NCBI RefSeq assembly: GCF_900088825.1
Contig: NZ_LT592171.1
Span: 584,009 to 648,008 of the forward strand
Reading direction: 5' to 3'
Length of the DNA stretch: 64,000 nt
Source of the DNA: Thiomonas delicata
Lineage (GTDB): Bacteria > Pseudomonadota > Gammaproteobacteria > Burkholderiales > Burkholderiaceae_C
Both the position numbers and the translations under genes were made by a program. Shown piece after piece: positions 8,344 through 17,278 of this stretch (positions within the stretch are counted from its first letter, which is position 1; each line of letters starts with the position of its first letter). The notes under the pieces were generated by a model. It worked only from the letters and a program-made list of their open reading frames with translations. It ran no database searches and was not told the origin of the DNA.

Positions 8344-9864
8344 ATGCCATTCCTCGATTGGGTCAACAAGAACCAGGCCAAGGAAACGTCGCGCGACGTG
8401 CCTTATCACCTGCTCCACCAAGAACAGACCTATGGCGATGCCGCCGACAACCTGCTGATCCAAGGCGACAACCTGCTGGCGCTCAAGGCGCTGATTCCGT
8501 TCTATGCGGGCCAGGTGAAATGCATCTTCATCGACCCGCCGTACAACACCCAGAGCGCGTTCGAGCACTACGACGACAAGCTGGAGCACAGCCAGTGGCT
8601 GTCGATGATGTATCCGCGCCTGGTGCTGTTGCGGGAGCTGCTGGCCGAGGACGGCTCGATCTGGGTCGCTATTGACGAGCGAGAAGGGCATTACCTGAAA
8701 GTCCTCATGGACGAGGTGTTCGGACGAAAGTCGTTTATTGCGACGATCATCTGGGAGAATTTCTATGGCCGTAGCAATGCCGCCGCGATCTCCCCAGCCC
8801 ATAACTACATCCTCTGCTACTCACCAAAAGGGGAGGACTGGAAACATGTACGGAACCTCTTACCTAGGTCCGAGACGAGCGCAAGCAAATATTCCAATCC
8901 AGACAACGACCCTCGGGGGCCCTGGCGCTTAGGGCCGATCTTCGCTGCTGAGGAGCGTCACGACGGTCTGATGTATACGATCACCACGCCTTCTGGACGA
9001 TCTGTTGCGCCGCCGAAAGGAAGTCACTGGCGAATGTTGGAAGTTGACTTTTGGGCGATGGTTGCGGATAACCGGATCGCTTTTGGTGAGAAAGGTGACA
9101 ACATCCCTGCCATCAAGCTGTTCTTGCGTGAAGTCCAAGACGGACTTGTGCCAAGGAGCATTTGGCCGCATGGAGAAGCCGGACATTCTCAAGATGCGAA
9201 ACGCGAAGTGATGGCGCTATTTCCAGGGCAAACCCCATTTGGGACGCCGAAGCCAGAACTGTTGATAAGTAACATTATTCGAGTTGCCTCGTCTAACGAC
9301 GACCTCGTTCTCGACTCCTTTCTCGGCTCCGGCACCACAGCCGCCGTGGCCCACAAGATGGGCCGTCGCTGGATCGGTATCGAGATGGGCGACCATGCCC
9401 GCACCCATTGCATCCCTCGCCTGCAAAAGGTCATCGACGGCGAGCAGGGCGGCATCAGCGAAGCCGTGGGCTGGAAAGGCGGCGGCGGTTTCCGCTTCTA
9501 CACCCTGGGCGAGACCGCCTTCGACGCCCACGGCCACATCAACGCTGCCGTGCGCTTTGCCACGCTCGCCGCCTATGTCTGGCATCTCGAAGTGGGCGAG
9601 CCGGGCACGCAGATCTTCGATTCGCCGCTTCTGGGCATCCACAACGGCACGGCGTATTACCTGCTCTACAACGGCATTCTGGGCGACCGCAGGCCCGATG
9701 GTGGCAATGTGCTCATCCAGCCCGTTCTGCAGCACTTGCACACTCTGGCCGCGCACTCTGGCCCGAAGGTGATCTACGGCGAAAGCAGCCGCCTTGGCCC
9801 GGCGCGGCTCGCGGCAGAGGGCATCACCTTCAAGCAGATCCCCTACGACATCAAGATGCGCTGA
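8344..9864 (+). CDS. type III restriction-modification methyltransferase (Mod)
   Basis: A 506-residue adenine methyltransferase of the beta class: motif IV (DPPYNTQ) lies near residue 65 and the SAM-binding motif I (DSFLGSGTT) near residue 320. The segment between them acts as the target recognition domain. In type III systems Mod methylates one strand of an asymmetric site and guides Res. I start at the ATG at 8344 (MPFLDWVNKNQ); the in-frame TTG at 8275 lies inside an upstream palindrome and is less likely. The next genes are a glutamine-amidotransferase-like gene and res. The protein is somewhat shorter than many Mod proteins, but both key motifs are intact. Confidence 0.9.
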   Translation: MPFLDWVNKNQAKETSRDVPYHLLHQEQTYGDAADNLLIQGDNLLALKALIPFYAGQVKCIFIDPPYNTQSAFEHYDDKLEHSQWLSMMYPRLVLLRELLAEDGSIWVAIDEREGHYLKVLMDEVFGRKSFIATIIWENFYGRSNAAAISPAHNYILCYSPKGEDWKHVRNLLPRSETSASKYSNPDNDPRGPWRLGPIFAAEERHDGLMYTITTPSGRSVAPPKGSHWRMLEVDFWAMVADNRIAFGEKGDNIPAIKLFLREVQDGLVPRSIWPHGEAGHSQDAKREVMALFPGQTPFGTPKPELLISNIIRVASSNDDLVLDSFLGSGTTAAVAHKMGRRWIGIEMGDHARTHCIPRLQKVIDGEQGGISEAVGWKGGGGFRFYTLGETAFDAHGHINAAVRFATLAAYVWHLEVGEPGTQIFDSPLLGIHNGTAYYLLYNGILGDRRPDGGNVLIQPVLQHLHTLAAHSGPKVIYGESSRLGPARLAAEGITFKQIPYDIKMR

Positions 9865-9886
9865 CCACTACGAAAGCGACACCGTT

Positions 9887-10582
9887 ATGCACAAACGTCT
9901 TTCTATCGGATTGATCGGGGATCGCGACGATTCGGTCCCGGCGCATCAAGCCATTCCTCTAGCGCTGGACCAGGCGGGGAACGAGCTGAGCATTGTCACG
10001 GTGTACGAATGGGTTCCCACCGATGAGATTGTCGATGGCTCGCGTGTTTCAGGTTTTGATGGGTTGTGGTGCGTGCCGGCGAGTCCGTATCGAAATATGG
10101 CCGGAGCACTGCTGGCCATACGGCACGCCCGCGAGGCAGCGGTCCCATTTCTTGGAACTTGTGGCGGCTTTCAACATGCAGTCATTGAATATGCGCGCAA
10201 CGTGCTTGGATGGGCGGATGCCGATCATGCAGAGACCGCACCGGAGGCAAAGCGAAGCGTGATCTCGTTGCTTGAATGCGCGCTGGTTGAAGCGACCGAG
10301 AAGGTGCGACTCTTTCCTGGATCACGTCTTGCCGCGATATACCGCGCGAGCGAGACAACCGAAGGGTATCGATGCCGCTATGGCCTCAACACCGAGTTTC
10401 GCTCGGCACTTCTTGGCGGACCGATGCGCGCGGCAGCCGATGATCCATCAGGAGAGGTGCGAGCCATTGAACTTGACGGGCATCCGTTTTTTGTCGCAAC
10501 CCTTTTCCAGCCTGAGCGTGCCGCGCTTAGGGGGGAGTCAGTCCCCCTTGCTTCGGCGTTCCTGAAATCCTGCGCAGGTTGA
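9887..10582 (+). CDS. CTP-synthase C-terminal-like glutamine amidotransferase, atypical
   Basis: A 231-residue class I amidotransferase fold. The nucleophile elbow is intact (PFLGTCGGFQHAV, Cys in GTCGG), and the C-terminal strand reads GHPFFVATLFQPE. In CTP synthase the last motif is FHPE, so the catalytic His is replaced by Gln; the related stand-alone family annotated as CTP synthase C-terminal region-related protein appears to share this change. Activity as a glutaminase is therefore doubtful. It lies 22 bases after mod and 7 bases before res, so all three are probably one transcript. That placement is odd for a metabolic gene. I start at the ATG at 9887. Confidence 0.75.
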   Translation: MHKRLSIGLIGDRDDSVPAHQAIPLALDQAGNELSIVTVYEWVPTDEIVDGSRVSGFDGLWCVPASPYRNMAGALLAIRHAREAAVPFLGTCGGFQHAVIEYARNVLGWADADHAETAPEAKRSVISLLECALVEATEKVRLFPGSRLAAIYRASETTEGYRCRYGLNTEFRSALLGGPMRAAADDPSGEVRAIELDGHPFFVATLFQPERAALRGESVPLASAFLKSCAG

Positions 10583-10589
10583 GCTTGCC

Positions 10590-13259
10590 ATGCTTGAACT
10601 CAAGACCTACCAGCAGCAGACGCTTGATGCGCTCACCGCGTTTTTGCAGCGCTGCCGTAGCCAGCCCGTGGCTTCGGCATTCGCCGCCACCCTGGCGGGG
10701 CAGGAGCGTGTCGTTCCCTACCAGCCGATTTTCGGCGACACCCCCGCCGTGTGTCTGCGCATCCCGACCGGCGGCGGCAAGACCCTGCTGGCCGCCCATT
10801 GCATCGCCGCGACATCGCGCACGCTGCTCGATACCGATGCGCCCGTGGCCCTGTGGCTCACCCCCTCCGACACCATCCGCACCCAGACCCTTGATGCCCT
10901 GGCCAATGTGCGCCACCCCTACCGCCAGGCGCTCGCCCACTATTTCGGCGACCGCGTGCAGGTGTGCGACCTCGACAGCCTGCAGACCATCAGCCCGCAG
11001 GACGTAGGCAAGGCGGCCATCGTGGTGGTGGCCACCATCCAGTCCTTCAACGTCAGCAACACCGCGCAGCGCAATGTGTATGCCTTCTTCGAGGAACTGG
11101 CCCCGCACTTCGACAACCTGCCGCCCCGCCTCACGCAGGGTCTGGAGAAAGTCACCCCTGCCGATCTGGTAAGCCAGCCCTACCTGACCGAGAAGGACAT
11201 CGGGCGGGTGAAGTATTCCGTGGCGAACTGGCTGCACCTGCAGTGCCCGGTGGTGATCGTGGACGAAGCGCACAACAACCGCACCGAGCGCTTCTTCCAG
11301 ACGCTCGGGCGGGTGAACCCGAGCTGCATCATCGAACTCACCGCCACGCCAGTTGCCGGCAACAACGTGCTGCACCACGTCAGCGCCCAGGAGCTCAAGG
11401 CCGAGCAGATGATCAAGCTTCCCATCGTGCTGGCCGAACATCCGCAAGGCTGGCGCGACTGTGTGGCCGACGCCATCCGAACCCGAGATCAGTTGGAGAC
11501 CACGGCACAGACTGAGCCCGACTACATCCGCCCCATCGTCCTGATCCAGGCTGCTCCCAAGGGCAGCGAGGCCACGGTCGATGTAGTGCGCCAATACCTG
11601 ATCGAAGAGCATCACGTCCCCGAGAACCAGATCGCCGTGGCCACCGGGGCGCAAAAAGAACTCGACGGCATCGACCTGTTCGACCGTGCCTGTCAGATTC
11701 GGTACGTCATCACCGTGGAAGCGCTCAAGGAAGGCTGGGATTGCTCCTTTGCCTATGTGCTGGCCTCGCTGCAATCGGTGAACTCGGCCAAGGACGTGGA
11801 ACAGTTGCTCGGGCGCGTGCTGCGCATGCCCTATGCCCGTTCCAGGCAGCAGAAGGCCCTGAACAAGGCCTATGCCCACATCATTGCCGAGAACTTCGCC
11901 CAGGCGGCGTCCACGCTCAAAGACCGCATGGTGCAGAACATGGGCTTTGAGCGCTTCGAGGCTGCAGCAGCCTTGCTGCCGCAAACGTCGCTGGATTTGC
12001 AAGGGGGACAAGGCCGGGTTCCCCAGGCGATTCCCGACTTCACCCTCCAGGTCTCCCAAGCCCCGGACACCCAGCACTGGCCGGAACAGGTACGGCAAGC
12101 CGTGGAGATCCGCCCGACCACACAGGGGGCGACGGTCATCCTGCGGGGCGATGTCAGCGCCGACACCTTGGCGCAGACGCAGGCTTTCGTGGAGAACACC
12201 GTTCCCGCCAAAGACCGTGAGAAGGTGCGCGATCAGTTCGACGACTTCCGCGCCATGCGCCAAGCCATGCGCGCCCCGGCGCAATTGGGCGAGACCTTCA
12301 TCCCCATCCCACAGCTCTGCCTGAACCTGGACGGTCACCTGGAAACCGTGGAGCGGGAGACACTGACCGGGCTGGGCGCCTGGAACCTGGCCAGTCAACC
12401 TGCGCAACTGGCCGGGTTCAACATCATCGAGACGGTGAACACTTTCCAGATCGACGTGAACGCCGCCCGCGTCGAATACCGGAAGATCGACACCGCCCAG
12501 TTGCACCTTGACGATGCGCCCAGCCATGTGTCCGAGCAGGACCTGATGGCTTGGCTGGACCGGGCGCTACGCCAGCCCGATGTGTCACAGCCACAGATGC
12601 AGGCTTATCTGGTGCGCATGGTGGGCCACCTGCTCCATGACCGGAGCATGACTCTCACGGCCCTGGTGCGGGCGCGGTTTCAGCTTGCGCAGGCCATTGA
12701 GCGCGAGATCGAGCGGCTGCGGCAGAACGCGGTGGCGCAGGGGTTTCAGCTGCGGCTGCCGGAGATGACCGTGCCGCCGGCGGAACAGGCAGCTCCGCAC
12801 AGCTTCCGGTTCCAGCCCGGCCAATATCCGGCCAGGAACGTCTACCGGGGCAGCTACCAATTCGAGAAGCACTTCTACCCGGTGATCCATGATCTGCGGG
12901 AGAAGACCCCCAGCGGACGGGATTCCGAGGAGTTCCAATGCGCCAGGCTGATCGACGCGCATCCACAGGTGAAGTTCTGGGTGCGCAACATCGAGCGTCA
13001 GCCCAAGTGTTCGTTCTGGTTCCCGACCGCCACGGACTACTTCTACCCGGACTTCGTGGCCGAGCTGACCGACGGACGCATCCTGGTCGTCGAATACAAG
13101 GGCGAACCCTACGAGACCAACGATGACTCGCGCGAGAAGCGGCAAGCGGGTGAGCAGTGGGAGCGCAGCAGCGGTGGTCGCTGTCTGTTCCTGTTCGCGG
13201 TGAAGCGCGATGAACAGGGGCGGGATGTGGCGGGGCAGTTGAGGGCGAAGATCGGGTGA
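10590..13259 (+). CDS. type III restriction endonuclease (Res)
   Basis: An 889-residue helicase-nuclease. It has a superfamily 2 motor with Walker A (RIPTGGGKT) near residue 60 and a DEAH box (VIVDEAHNN) near residue 225. A C-terminal helicase half follows, with EGWDCSFA and QLLGRVLRMPY. The C-terminus has a PD-(D/E)XK nuclease signature: PDFVAEL, then VVEYKGEPY. Res translocates or switches on DNA and cuts near two unmethylated Mod sites in opposite orientation. It appears intact and its start is 7 bases after the amidotransferase-like gene. Confidence 0.92.
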   Translation: MLELKTYQQQTLDALTAFLQRCRSQPVASAFAATLAGQERVVPYQPIFGDTPAVCLRIPTGGGKTLLAAHCIAATSRTLLDTDAPVALWLTPSDTIRTQTLDALANVRHPYRQALAHYFGDRVQVCDLDSLQTISPQDVGKAAIVVVATIQSFNVSNTAQRNVYAFFEELAPHFDNLPPRLTQGLEKVTPADLVSQPYLTEKDIGRVKYSVANWLHLQCPVVIVDEAHNNRTERFFQTLGRVNPSCIIELTATPVAGNNVLHHVSAQELKAEQMIKLPIVLAEHPQGWRDCVADAIRTRDQLETTAQTEPDYIRPIVLIQAAPKGSEATVDVVRQYLIEEHHVPENQIAVATGAQKELDGIDLFDRACQIRYVITVEALKEGWDCSFAYVLASLQSVNSAKDVEQLLGRVLRMPYARSRQQKALNKAYAHIIAENFAQAASTLKDRMVQNMGFERFEAAAALLPQTSLDLQGGQGRVPQAIPDFTLQVSQAPDTQHWPEQVRQAVEIRPTTQGATVILRGDVSADTLAQTQAFVENTVPAKDREKVRDQFDDFRAMRQAMRAPAQLGETFIPIPQLCLNLDGHLETVERETLTGLGAWNLASQPAQLAGFNIIETVNTFQIDVNAARVEYRKIDTAQLHLDDAPSHVSEQDLMAWLDRALRQPDVSQPQMQAYLVRMVGHLLHDRSMTLTALVRARFQLAQAIEREIERLRQNAVAQGFQLRLPEMTVPPAEQAAPHSFRFQPGQYPARNVYRGSYQFEKHFYPVIHDLREKTPSGRDSEEFQCARLIDAHPQVKFWVRNIERQPKCSFWFPTATDYFYPDFVAELTDGRILVVEYKGEPYETNDDSREKRQAGEQWERSSGGRCLFLFAVKRDEQGRDVAGQLRAKIG

Positions 13260-13271
13260 AGGGGGCGCAAA

Positions 13272-13907
13272 ATGTCGAGTCTGCGGTTCGAGATGGACGG
13301 TGAGTGGGATCTGGAGGATCTCGCCATGCTGAGCACAAGCCTGAAGCTCACATACGCTTACTACTACTGGATCGCAATCTCGCCAGAGCACGTCCCGCAG
13401 GACATCAGGGCTCAGATCAGCACATATTTTTGGTCGGGCGAGTACATCGGTCCTCGATTCAACGAGCGCCTCTATGCCGCAGTCCCTCATGACTCTCGTC
13501 TGATAGTGATTTCTATCCAGTACAACTCTCCGGGCTGGATCGAGGTGCAAGGGGCCGCCGAGGCCCTGAAAATGGCTGGCGAGGCTGGACTAGCCTGGGT
13601 GATTTTCGCGGAAAGAACTCTTGATCTACTGAACAAGATCAAGAAGTTCTTCCGGGATCGCGAAATTGAACGCATACCGAAAAAGGTGTCGCTGGCCAAG
13701 ATTGGTGGAGCGACAATAGACGAGGCGCGTGCCTTGTGCTTCGAGATTGGCAGCGCGCTTGCTTTTGACGACAAACGCATCGAGGGGCTGATCGAGTTAG
13801 CCGGCAGTCCGATCTCGGCGTTGCGTATGCTCGCCGCGCTCGCAAACGAGGCGCGAAGGACAGGGGATCTTGAAAAGGCCGGCAAGCTCAAACTGCCTAG
13901 GCGTTGA
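13272..13907 (+). CDS. unknown protein downstream of type III res
   Basis: A 211-residue protein beginning 12 bases after res, with a ribosome site GAAGGGGG, so probably in the same operon. It has a beta-rich N-terminal half with a LIVISIQYNSPGWIEVQG segment, a mildly hydrophobic helix (GLAWVIFAERTLDLLNKIKKFF), and a charged helical C-terminus. I do not recognise a named family. Its position in the cargo block of a mobile element suggests a defence or accessory role, which is inference only. Confidence 0.7.
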   Translation: MSSLRFEMDGEWDLEDLAMLSTSLKLTYAYYYWIAISPEHVPQDIRAQISTYFWSGEYIGPRFNERLYAAVPHDSRLIVISIQYNSPGWIEVQGAAEALKMAGEAGLAWVIFAERTLDLLNKIKKFFRDREIERIPKKVSLAKIGGATIDEARALCFEIGSALAFDDKRIEGLIELAGSPISALRMLAALANEARRTGDLEKAGKLKLPRR

Positions 13908-13974
13908 GAGCGAGCACATATCTATCAATCGTTTACACATAAGTGAAAAGTAACGCCTTGACGGGTATCCCTCT

Positions 13975-14112
13975 ATGCCATCCCAAATGAAGAAGAGAAC
14001 CAAGGTGGACGTCATCATGCAAGGGCAAGTCCGCTTGCAGAAGGTAGATGACACGGTATGCGCCGAACTTGGCGAGTTCATTGCGCAGGCCCGGACATGC
14101 CGAAGCCACTGA
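13975..14112 (+). CDS. possible small basic protein upstream of the HEPN-like gene
   Basis: A 45-residue frame (MPSQMKKRTKVDVIMQ...) starting with ATG and ending inside the next gene: its last 16 bases overlap the start of the HEPN-like gene at 14097. This suggests translational coupling, perhaps as a small antitoxin or leader peptide. No clear ribosome site or family is seen, so it may also be chance. Confidence 0.35.
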   Translation: MPSQMKKRTKVDVIMQGQVRLQKVDDTVCAELGEFIAQARTCRSH

Positions 14113-15023
14113 TTTTGGGGCAGTTGCTGGAGATCGAGGCGAGAATCAAACAAGGTCTCCCAATTGATGAGTATGAGCGCCAGCAGCATGCCGCAGCCAA
14201 GGAGGTTTTCAAATCCGCGATAGAAGATTTCCAAGAGCGCTACGCCAGCATCGTGGAGCAATGCCGTCCGGCGCTGATCAAATTGCCTGATCTGTTCCAG
14301 CAGGTCGGGCAATGGTATAAGGCTATTTCGGATCGATTGGCTCCGGTTTTTGCCGAAATGGTTGTCGCGTTCCGCGAGATGCCCCCGGGGCTTCAATCGG
14401 CGCTATTGACGCTGGGCGAAAATGGCTGGTATCTCGATGGTGAGCTAGGGCTATCTGACCTGTGGAGCCTGGAGGAACTGTTGCTAGATGGCCAGGTTCC
14501 CCAGGTCGATTCGATCTTGACTCAGCACTATGAAGATCGCCTGAATGACATTGAGGGCCATCTCATCGCGGCTCTCCCCAATCGAGAAAAGATTTTTCGC
14601 GCGGCATTTGCGGCGCATCGTCGCGGGGAATTTGAGCTGTCAGTCCCTGTGCTGCTTGCTCAGTCGGACGGTGCATGCCTAGACCTGACGGGCTATCACC
14701 TCTTCATGAAGGATCGCGCAACTGGGAAGCCGAAAGCATCGCTCCATGTCACTGCTAGCGCCCGCGATGCGCTCTCAACGGCGATGCTTAGCCCATTGGC
14801 GAACGTTCTGCCGATCAACGCGAGCGAAGGAGACCGAAAGCGCAGGATTCAAGACCAGGGCCTGACAGACTGGCGAGAACTGAATCGACATTTGGTCTTG
14901 CATGGGGAGTCGTTCGACTATGGCACCCAAATGAATAGCCTCAAGGCGGTTTCGCTGATCAACTATCTGGTCGGGGTCCTCGCCAAAGCTGGCGACGGTT
15001 CCTCGGATGCGGTTATTTCCTGA
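14097..15023 (+). CDS. HEPN-like protein of unknown function, possible defence gene
   Basis: A 308-residue, mainly helical protein. Near the C-terminus residues 264-269 read RHLVLH followed by G, which fits the R-x4-H signature of HEPN ribonuclease domains; LKAVSLINYL follows, as in many proteins of this kind. The N-terminal 200 residues are charged helices with no motif I recognise. I start at the ATG at 14097 (MPKPLILGQLLEIEAR); an upstream ATG at 14058 would add 13 residues. It sits between the restriction system and hicAB in the mobile element. The HEPN assignment rests on one short motif. Confidence 0.55.
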   Translation: MPKPLILGQLLEIEARIKQGLPIDEYERQQHAAAKEVFKSAIEDFQERYASIVEQCRPALIKLPDLFQQVGQWYKAISDRLAPVFAEMVVAFREMPPGLQSALLTLGENGWYLDGELGLSDLWSLEELLLDGQVPQVDSILTQHYEDRLNDIEGHLIAALPNREKIFRAAFAAHRRGEFELSVPVLLAQSDGACLDLTGYHLFMKDRATGKPKASLHVTASARDALSTAMLSPLANVLPINASEGDRKRRIQDQGLTDWRELNRHLVLHGESFDYGTQMNSLKAVSLINYLVGVLAKAGDGSSDAVIS

Positions 15024-15106
15024 CTGATGGCCCCATCCGGTGTCGGCGGCACGTTGCGTATCAGGGTTCGCTTCTCTGTGTCACGGCAGAATTGATGTCC
15101 CTTGGA

Positions 15107-15511
15107 TCAAGCATGGTGCTCGCGCCTGCCAAGGCCCTCAGCCAGCAACATGGTCACCAAGGTATTCAGCGAAGTTCCCTCGGCCTTGGCCCTGGCCACC
15201 AGATTGGCATGCAGGCTTCTCGGCAGACGCTGCATCAGCCTGACCGGCTCGGCGGCCTCGCCATGCTTGGTCGGCTTCGGGATGGGCTTGCCTTGATGCA
15301 CGCGGGCCGACACCCACGCCGAGAATGCGTCGCGCCCATTGGCAATCGCCTCATCAATCGTTTCGCCGTCCGACATGCAGCCGGGCAGGTCGGGGAAGGT
15401 GATGACGTAACCCCCACCGTCTTCTTCGGACAGCGGCTCCACGATATGCGTGTAGGCCTCGAAAGGATAGGTCGGCTCGACGCGGGGAATTTTCAATTCG
15501 TTCATGCTCAT
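15107..15511 (-). CDS. hicB: HicB-family antitoxin
   Basis: This 134-residue protein has an N-terminal HicB fold (GGGYVITFPDLPGCMSDGET, then EAIANGRDAFSAWV). The C-terminal ribbon-helix-helix-like DNA-binding segment reads RLPRSLHANLVARAKAEGTS. HicB binds and neutralises HicA and usually represses the operon. Its ATG overlaps the stop of hicA by 4 bases, so the toxin comes first, as is usual for this family. A palindromic operator precedes hicA. Confidence 0.93.
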   Translation of the reverse strand: MSMNELKIPRVEPTYPFEAYTHIVEPLSEEDGGGYVITFPDLPGCMSDGETIDEAIANGRDAFSAWVSARVHQGKPIPKPTKHGEAAEPVRLMQRLPRSLHANLVARAKAEGTSLNTLVTMLLAEGLGRREHHA

Positions 15512-15753
15512 GACTGTGACTCCTTCGCACGCTCGACCAGCGCCACGAACTGGCGCACATAGATCGGCTTGATGGGCCGGTGCGCTGGCACACAGACATC
15601 CTCATCCAGACCGGGAAACGAGAACACGTAGTGGCTGCCACCATCGTTGCGCCACGCAATGCCGAACTTTCCAGCGACCGCCTTGAGGTCGTCGATGCGC
15701 CAATCCCTGGGGTTATTGCGCATCTTGGCCAGCGTTTTTTCGTGCGTGCTCAT
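15508..15753 (-). CDS. hicA: HicA-family mRNA interferase toxin
   Basis: An 81-residue double-stranded-RNA-binding-fold toxin. The HicA signature GGSHYVFSFPG contains the conserved catalytic His. I choose the ATG at 15753 (MSTHEKTLAKMRNN) rather than one 27 bases upstream, because a perfect inverted repeat (15765-15780) lies between the two and would otherwise fall in the coding region. The protein cleaves mRNA when HicB is lost. It is co-transcribed with hicB with a 4-base overlap. Confidence 0.92.
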   Translation of the reverse strand: MSTHEKTLAKMRNNPRDWRIDDLKAVAGKFGIAWRNDGGSHYVFSFPGLDEDVCVPAHRPIKPIYVRQFVALVERAKESQS

Positions 15754-15764
15754 GCGTATGTATG

Positions 15765-15790
15765 GTGTCGCATACGACACTACTTGTCAA
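15765..15790 (-). promoter_or_regulatory. hicAB operator and -35 element
   Basis: GTGTCG-CATA-CGACAC at 15765-15780 is a perfect 6-bp inverted repeat just upstream of hicA. A consensus -35 (TTGACA, minus strand 15790-15785) abuts it, so a bound HicB would cover the promoter. The -10 is not clear. Confidence 0.75.
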
Positions 15791-15890
15791 GGGGGACTGA
15801 GGCCACGTTGGTGCGTTACGCACCGAAACAACCCTAGCGGAATGTCAACAATAGACTTCTTGGAGTACCAATAAAAACCAACAACAAGAC

Positions 15891-16850
15891 ATGACCCTGA
15901 AAAAGTTGCTTTTGCCGGCGGCCTTGACCGCCGTTGTTTTTCTCGGTGGCTGCGCCTCTAGCAGCATGTTCCGCCAACTCCCGCCTACGTCCCAGTTGGA
16001 TGCGAAGACATTCTTGTCTTGTGGATCGAGCTGCGGCCCAGCGCTGAAGGCTGGCGAACGCCTCAAGCCAATCCAGGCGTCGTGGTTGTCTTACTGGCCT
16101 GGAATGGCGCTGGCTCTGTCGCAGGAGTACAAGCAGTCGATCTCAGATCAGCAGCATGTCGGCCCGGCGGTTGATCCCCCCACGGCCAACGCCAACTCTA
16201 TGCTTAACATCTCTTCCGCTGGCCTCGCGTCCGGTGCCGGGGCGCCTGGTCTGGGCGGCGTGATGATCGGGGCGGATCTGTTGCAGCGGCTGTTTTCCTC
16301 GACGCCCATCGACTACATGAATGTTGCCCAGGCGGATTTCTTTCGCCCGTACACCGAACAGGAAGCGCATGAGCCGCTGAGTGCCATGGCCCCGATCCTG
16401 CAACAGCAGATGCAGATTCTGGCCGCCATGCACGAAGGCACGTTCTACGCACCCCTGGCGTTCAAGGGCAAGGTGTACATGGCCCGCAAGCCGCAGACCG
16501 AGCGTCCGTTCGATTTCAACATGGCCGGTGCGACGTTCAACACGTCGCCGGGTTTCTATCGGATCACGTGGGTTCACGCGCTGAACATGGCGGCCGACGA
16601 GGACAAGACCGGCGACCAGGGCAACATCGTGGTCGGCTTGAAGAGCAGCATGCACAACTTCTATGTGCGTGTTGGCGGCCTGCCCGGCAACAAGATGCTG
16701 AGCGTTAGCGACATCAGCGATCTGCAGCGCAAGCTGCCGTTCCTGAAGAACTGGTACGCCGTGTTCAACACCTACTCCGATGACAACGGCCCCGAGTGGG
16801 TGATCGTCAAGGATGGCAAGGTGCTGGACAGCATTTCGATTGCCGAGTGA
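15891..16850 (+). CDS. ICE-encoded lipoprotein
   Basis: A 319-residue protein starting MTLKKLLLPAALTAVVFLGGC. This is a type II signal peptide with a lipobox LGGC, so Cys21 would be lipidated and the mature protein exported to the periplasmic face of a membrane. A second Cys pair (FLSCGSSCGPA) follows. The rest has no catalytic motif that I know. Adjacent accessory genes follow within 2 bases, suggesting an operon of element-specific functions. A role in mating or surface exclusion is only a guess. Confidence 0.75.
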   Translation: MTLKKLLLPAALTAVVFLGGCASSSMFRQLPPTSQLDAKTFLSCGSSCGPALKAGERLKPIQASWLSYWPGMALALSQEYKQSISDQQHVGPAVDPPTANANSMLNISSAGLASGAGAPGLGGVMIGADLLQRLFSSTPIDYMNVAQADFFRPYTEQEAHEPLSAMAPILQQQMQILAAMHEGTFYAPLAFKGKVYMARKPQTERPFDFNMAGATFNTSPGFYRITWVHALNMAADEDKTGDQGNIVVGLKSSMHNFYVRVGGLPGNKMLSVSDISDLQRKLPFLKNWYAVFNTYSDDNGPEWVIVKDGKVLDSISIAE

Positions 16851-16852
16851 CG

Positions 16853-17278
16853 ATGGGGAAGTCGGTGATGCAGCAAGCGACGATCCAAGCTATCAACTCA
16901 GGCGTATCCAGCCAGGCCCGCATCAAGCGGGATGTTTACGTGGCCCAGGTCGCGCGCAAAAGCTACAACCGAATGGCTTTCGGGATCACCTTGGCCAGCC
17001 GACATGGGGATCAGTCCGACATGTGCGAGATGATGCAGTTTGCGGCAGGGTTGCACAAGACGGGCCTGCATGAAAACGTGAAGGCTGTGTTCTATGACTG
17101 CAAAACCAGCATGTGCAATATCGAGATCAGCGAATGGCTGAGCGAGGAAGATGAAGTGACGCGAGCGATCCTTGCGGTTGCGAAGCAAACCATCGGGCAG
17201 TTCCAGTGGTTCGGAACGGTCCAGCATGCGCCTTGGTTTCCCAAGGATGAGGATGCATCGACGGGAGGTGAACGATGA
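16853..17278 (+). CDS. conserved-type ICE accessory protein, unknown function
   Basis: A 141-residue soluble protein starting 2 bases after the lipoprotein stop and overlapping the next gene by 4 bases (ATGA). It has several Cys residues (DMCEMM, YDCKTSMCNIEI) and no signal or membrane segment. It reads through without signs of decay. I recognise no family; tight coupling to a lipoprotein and a membrane protein suggests a joint function at the envelope. Confidence 0.7.
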   Translation: MGKSVMQQATIQAINSGVSSQARIKRDVYVAQVARKSYNRMAFGITLASRHGDQSDMCEMMQFAAGLHKTGLHENVKAVFYDCKTSMCNIEISEWLSEEDEVTRAILAVAKQTIGQFQWFGTVQHAPWFPKDEDASTGGER

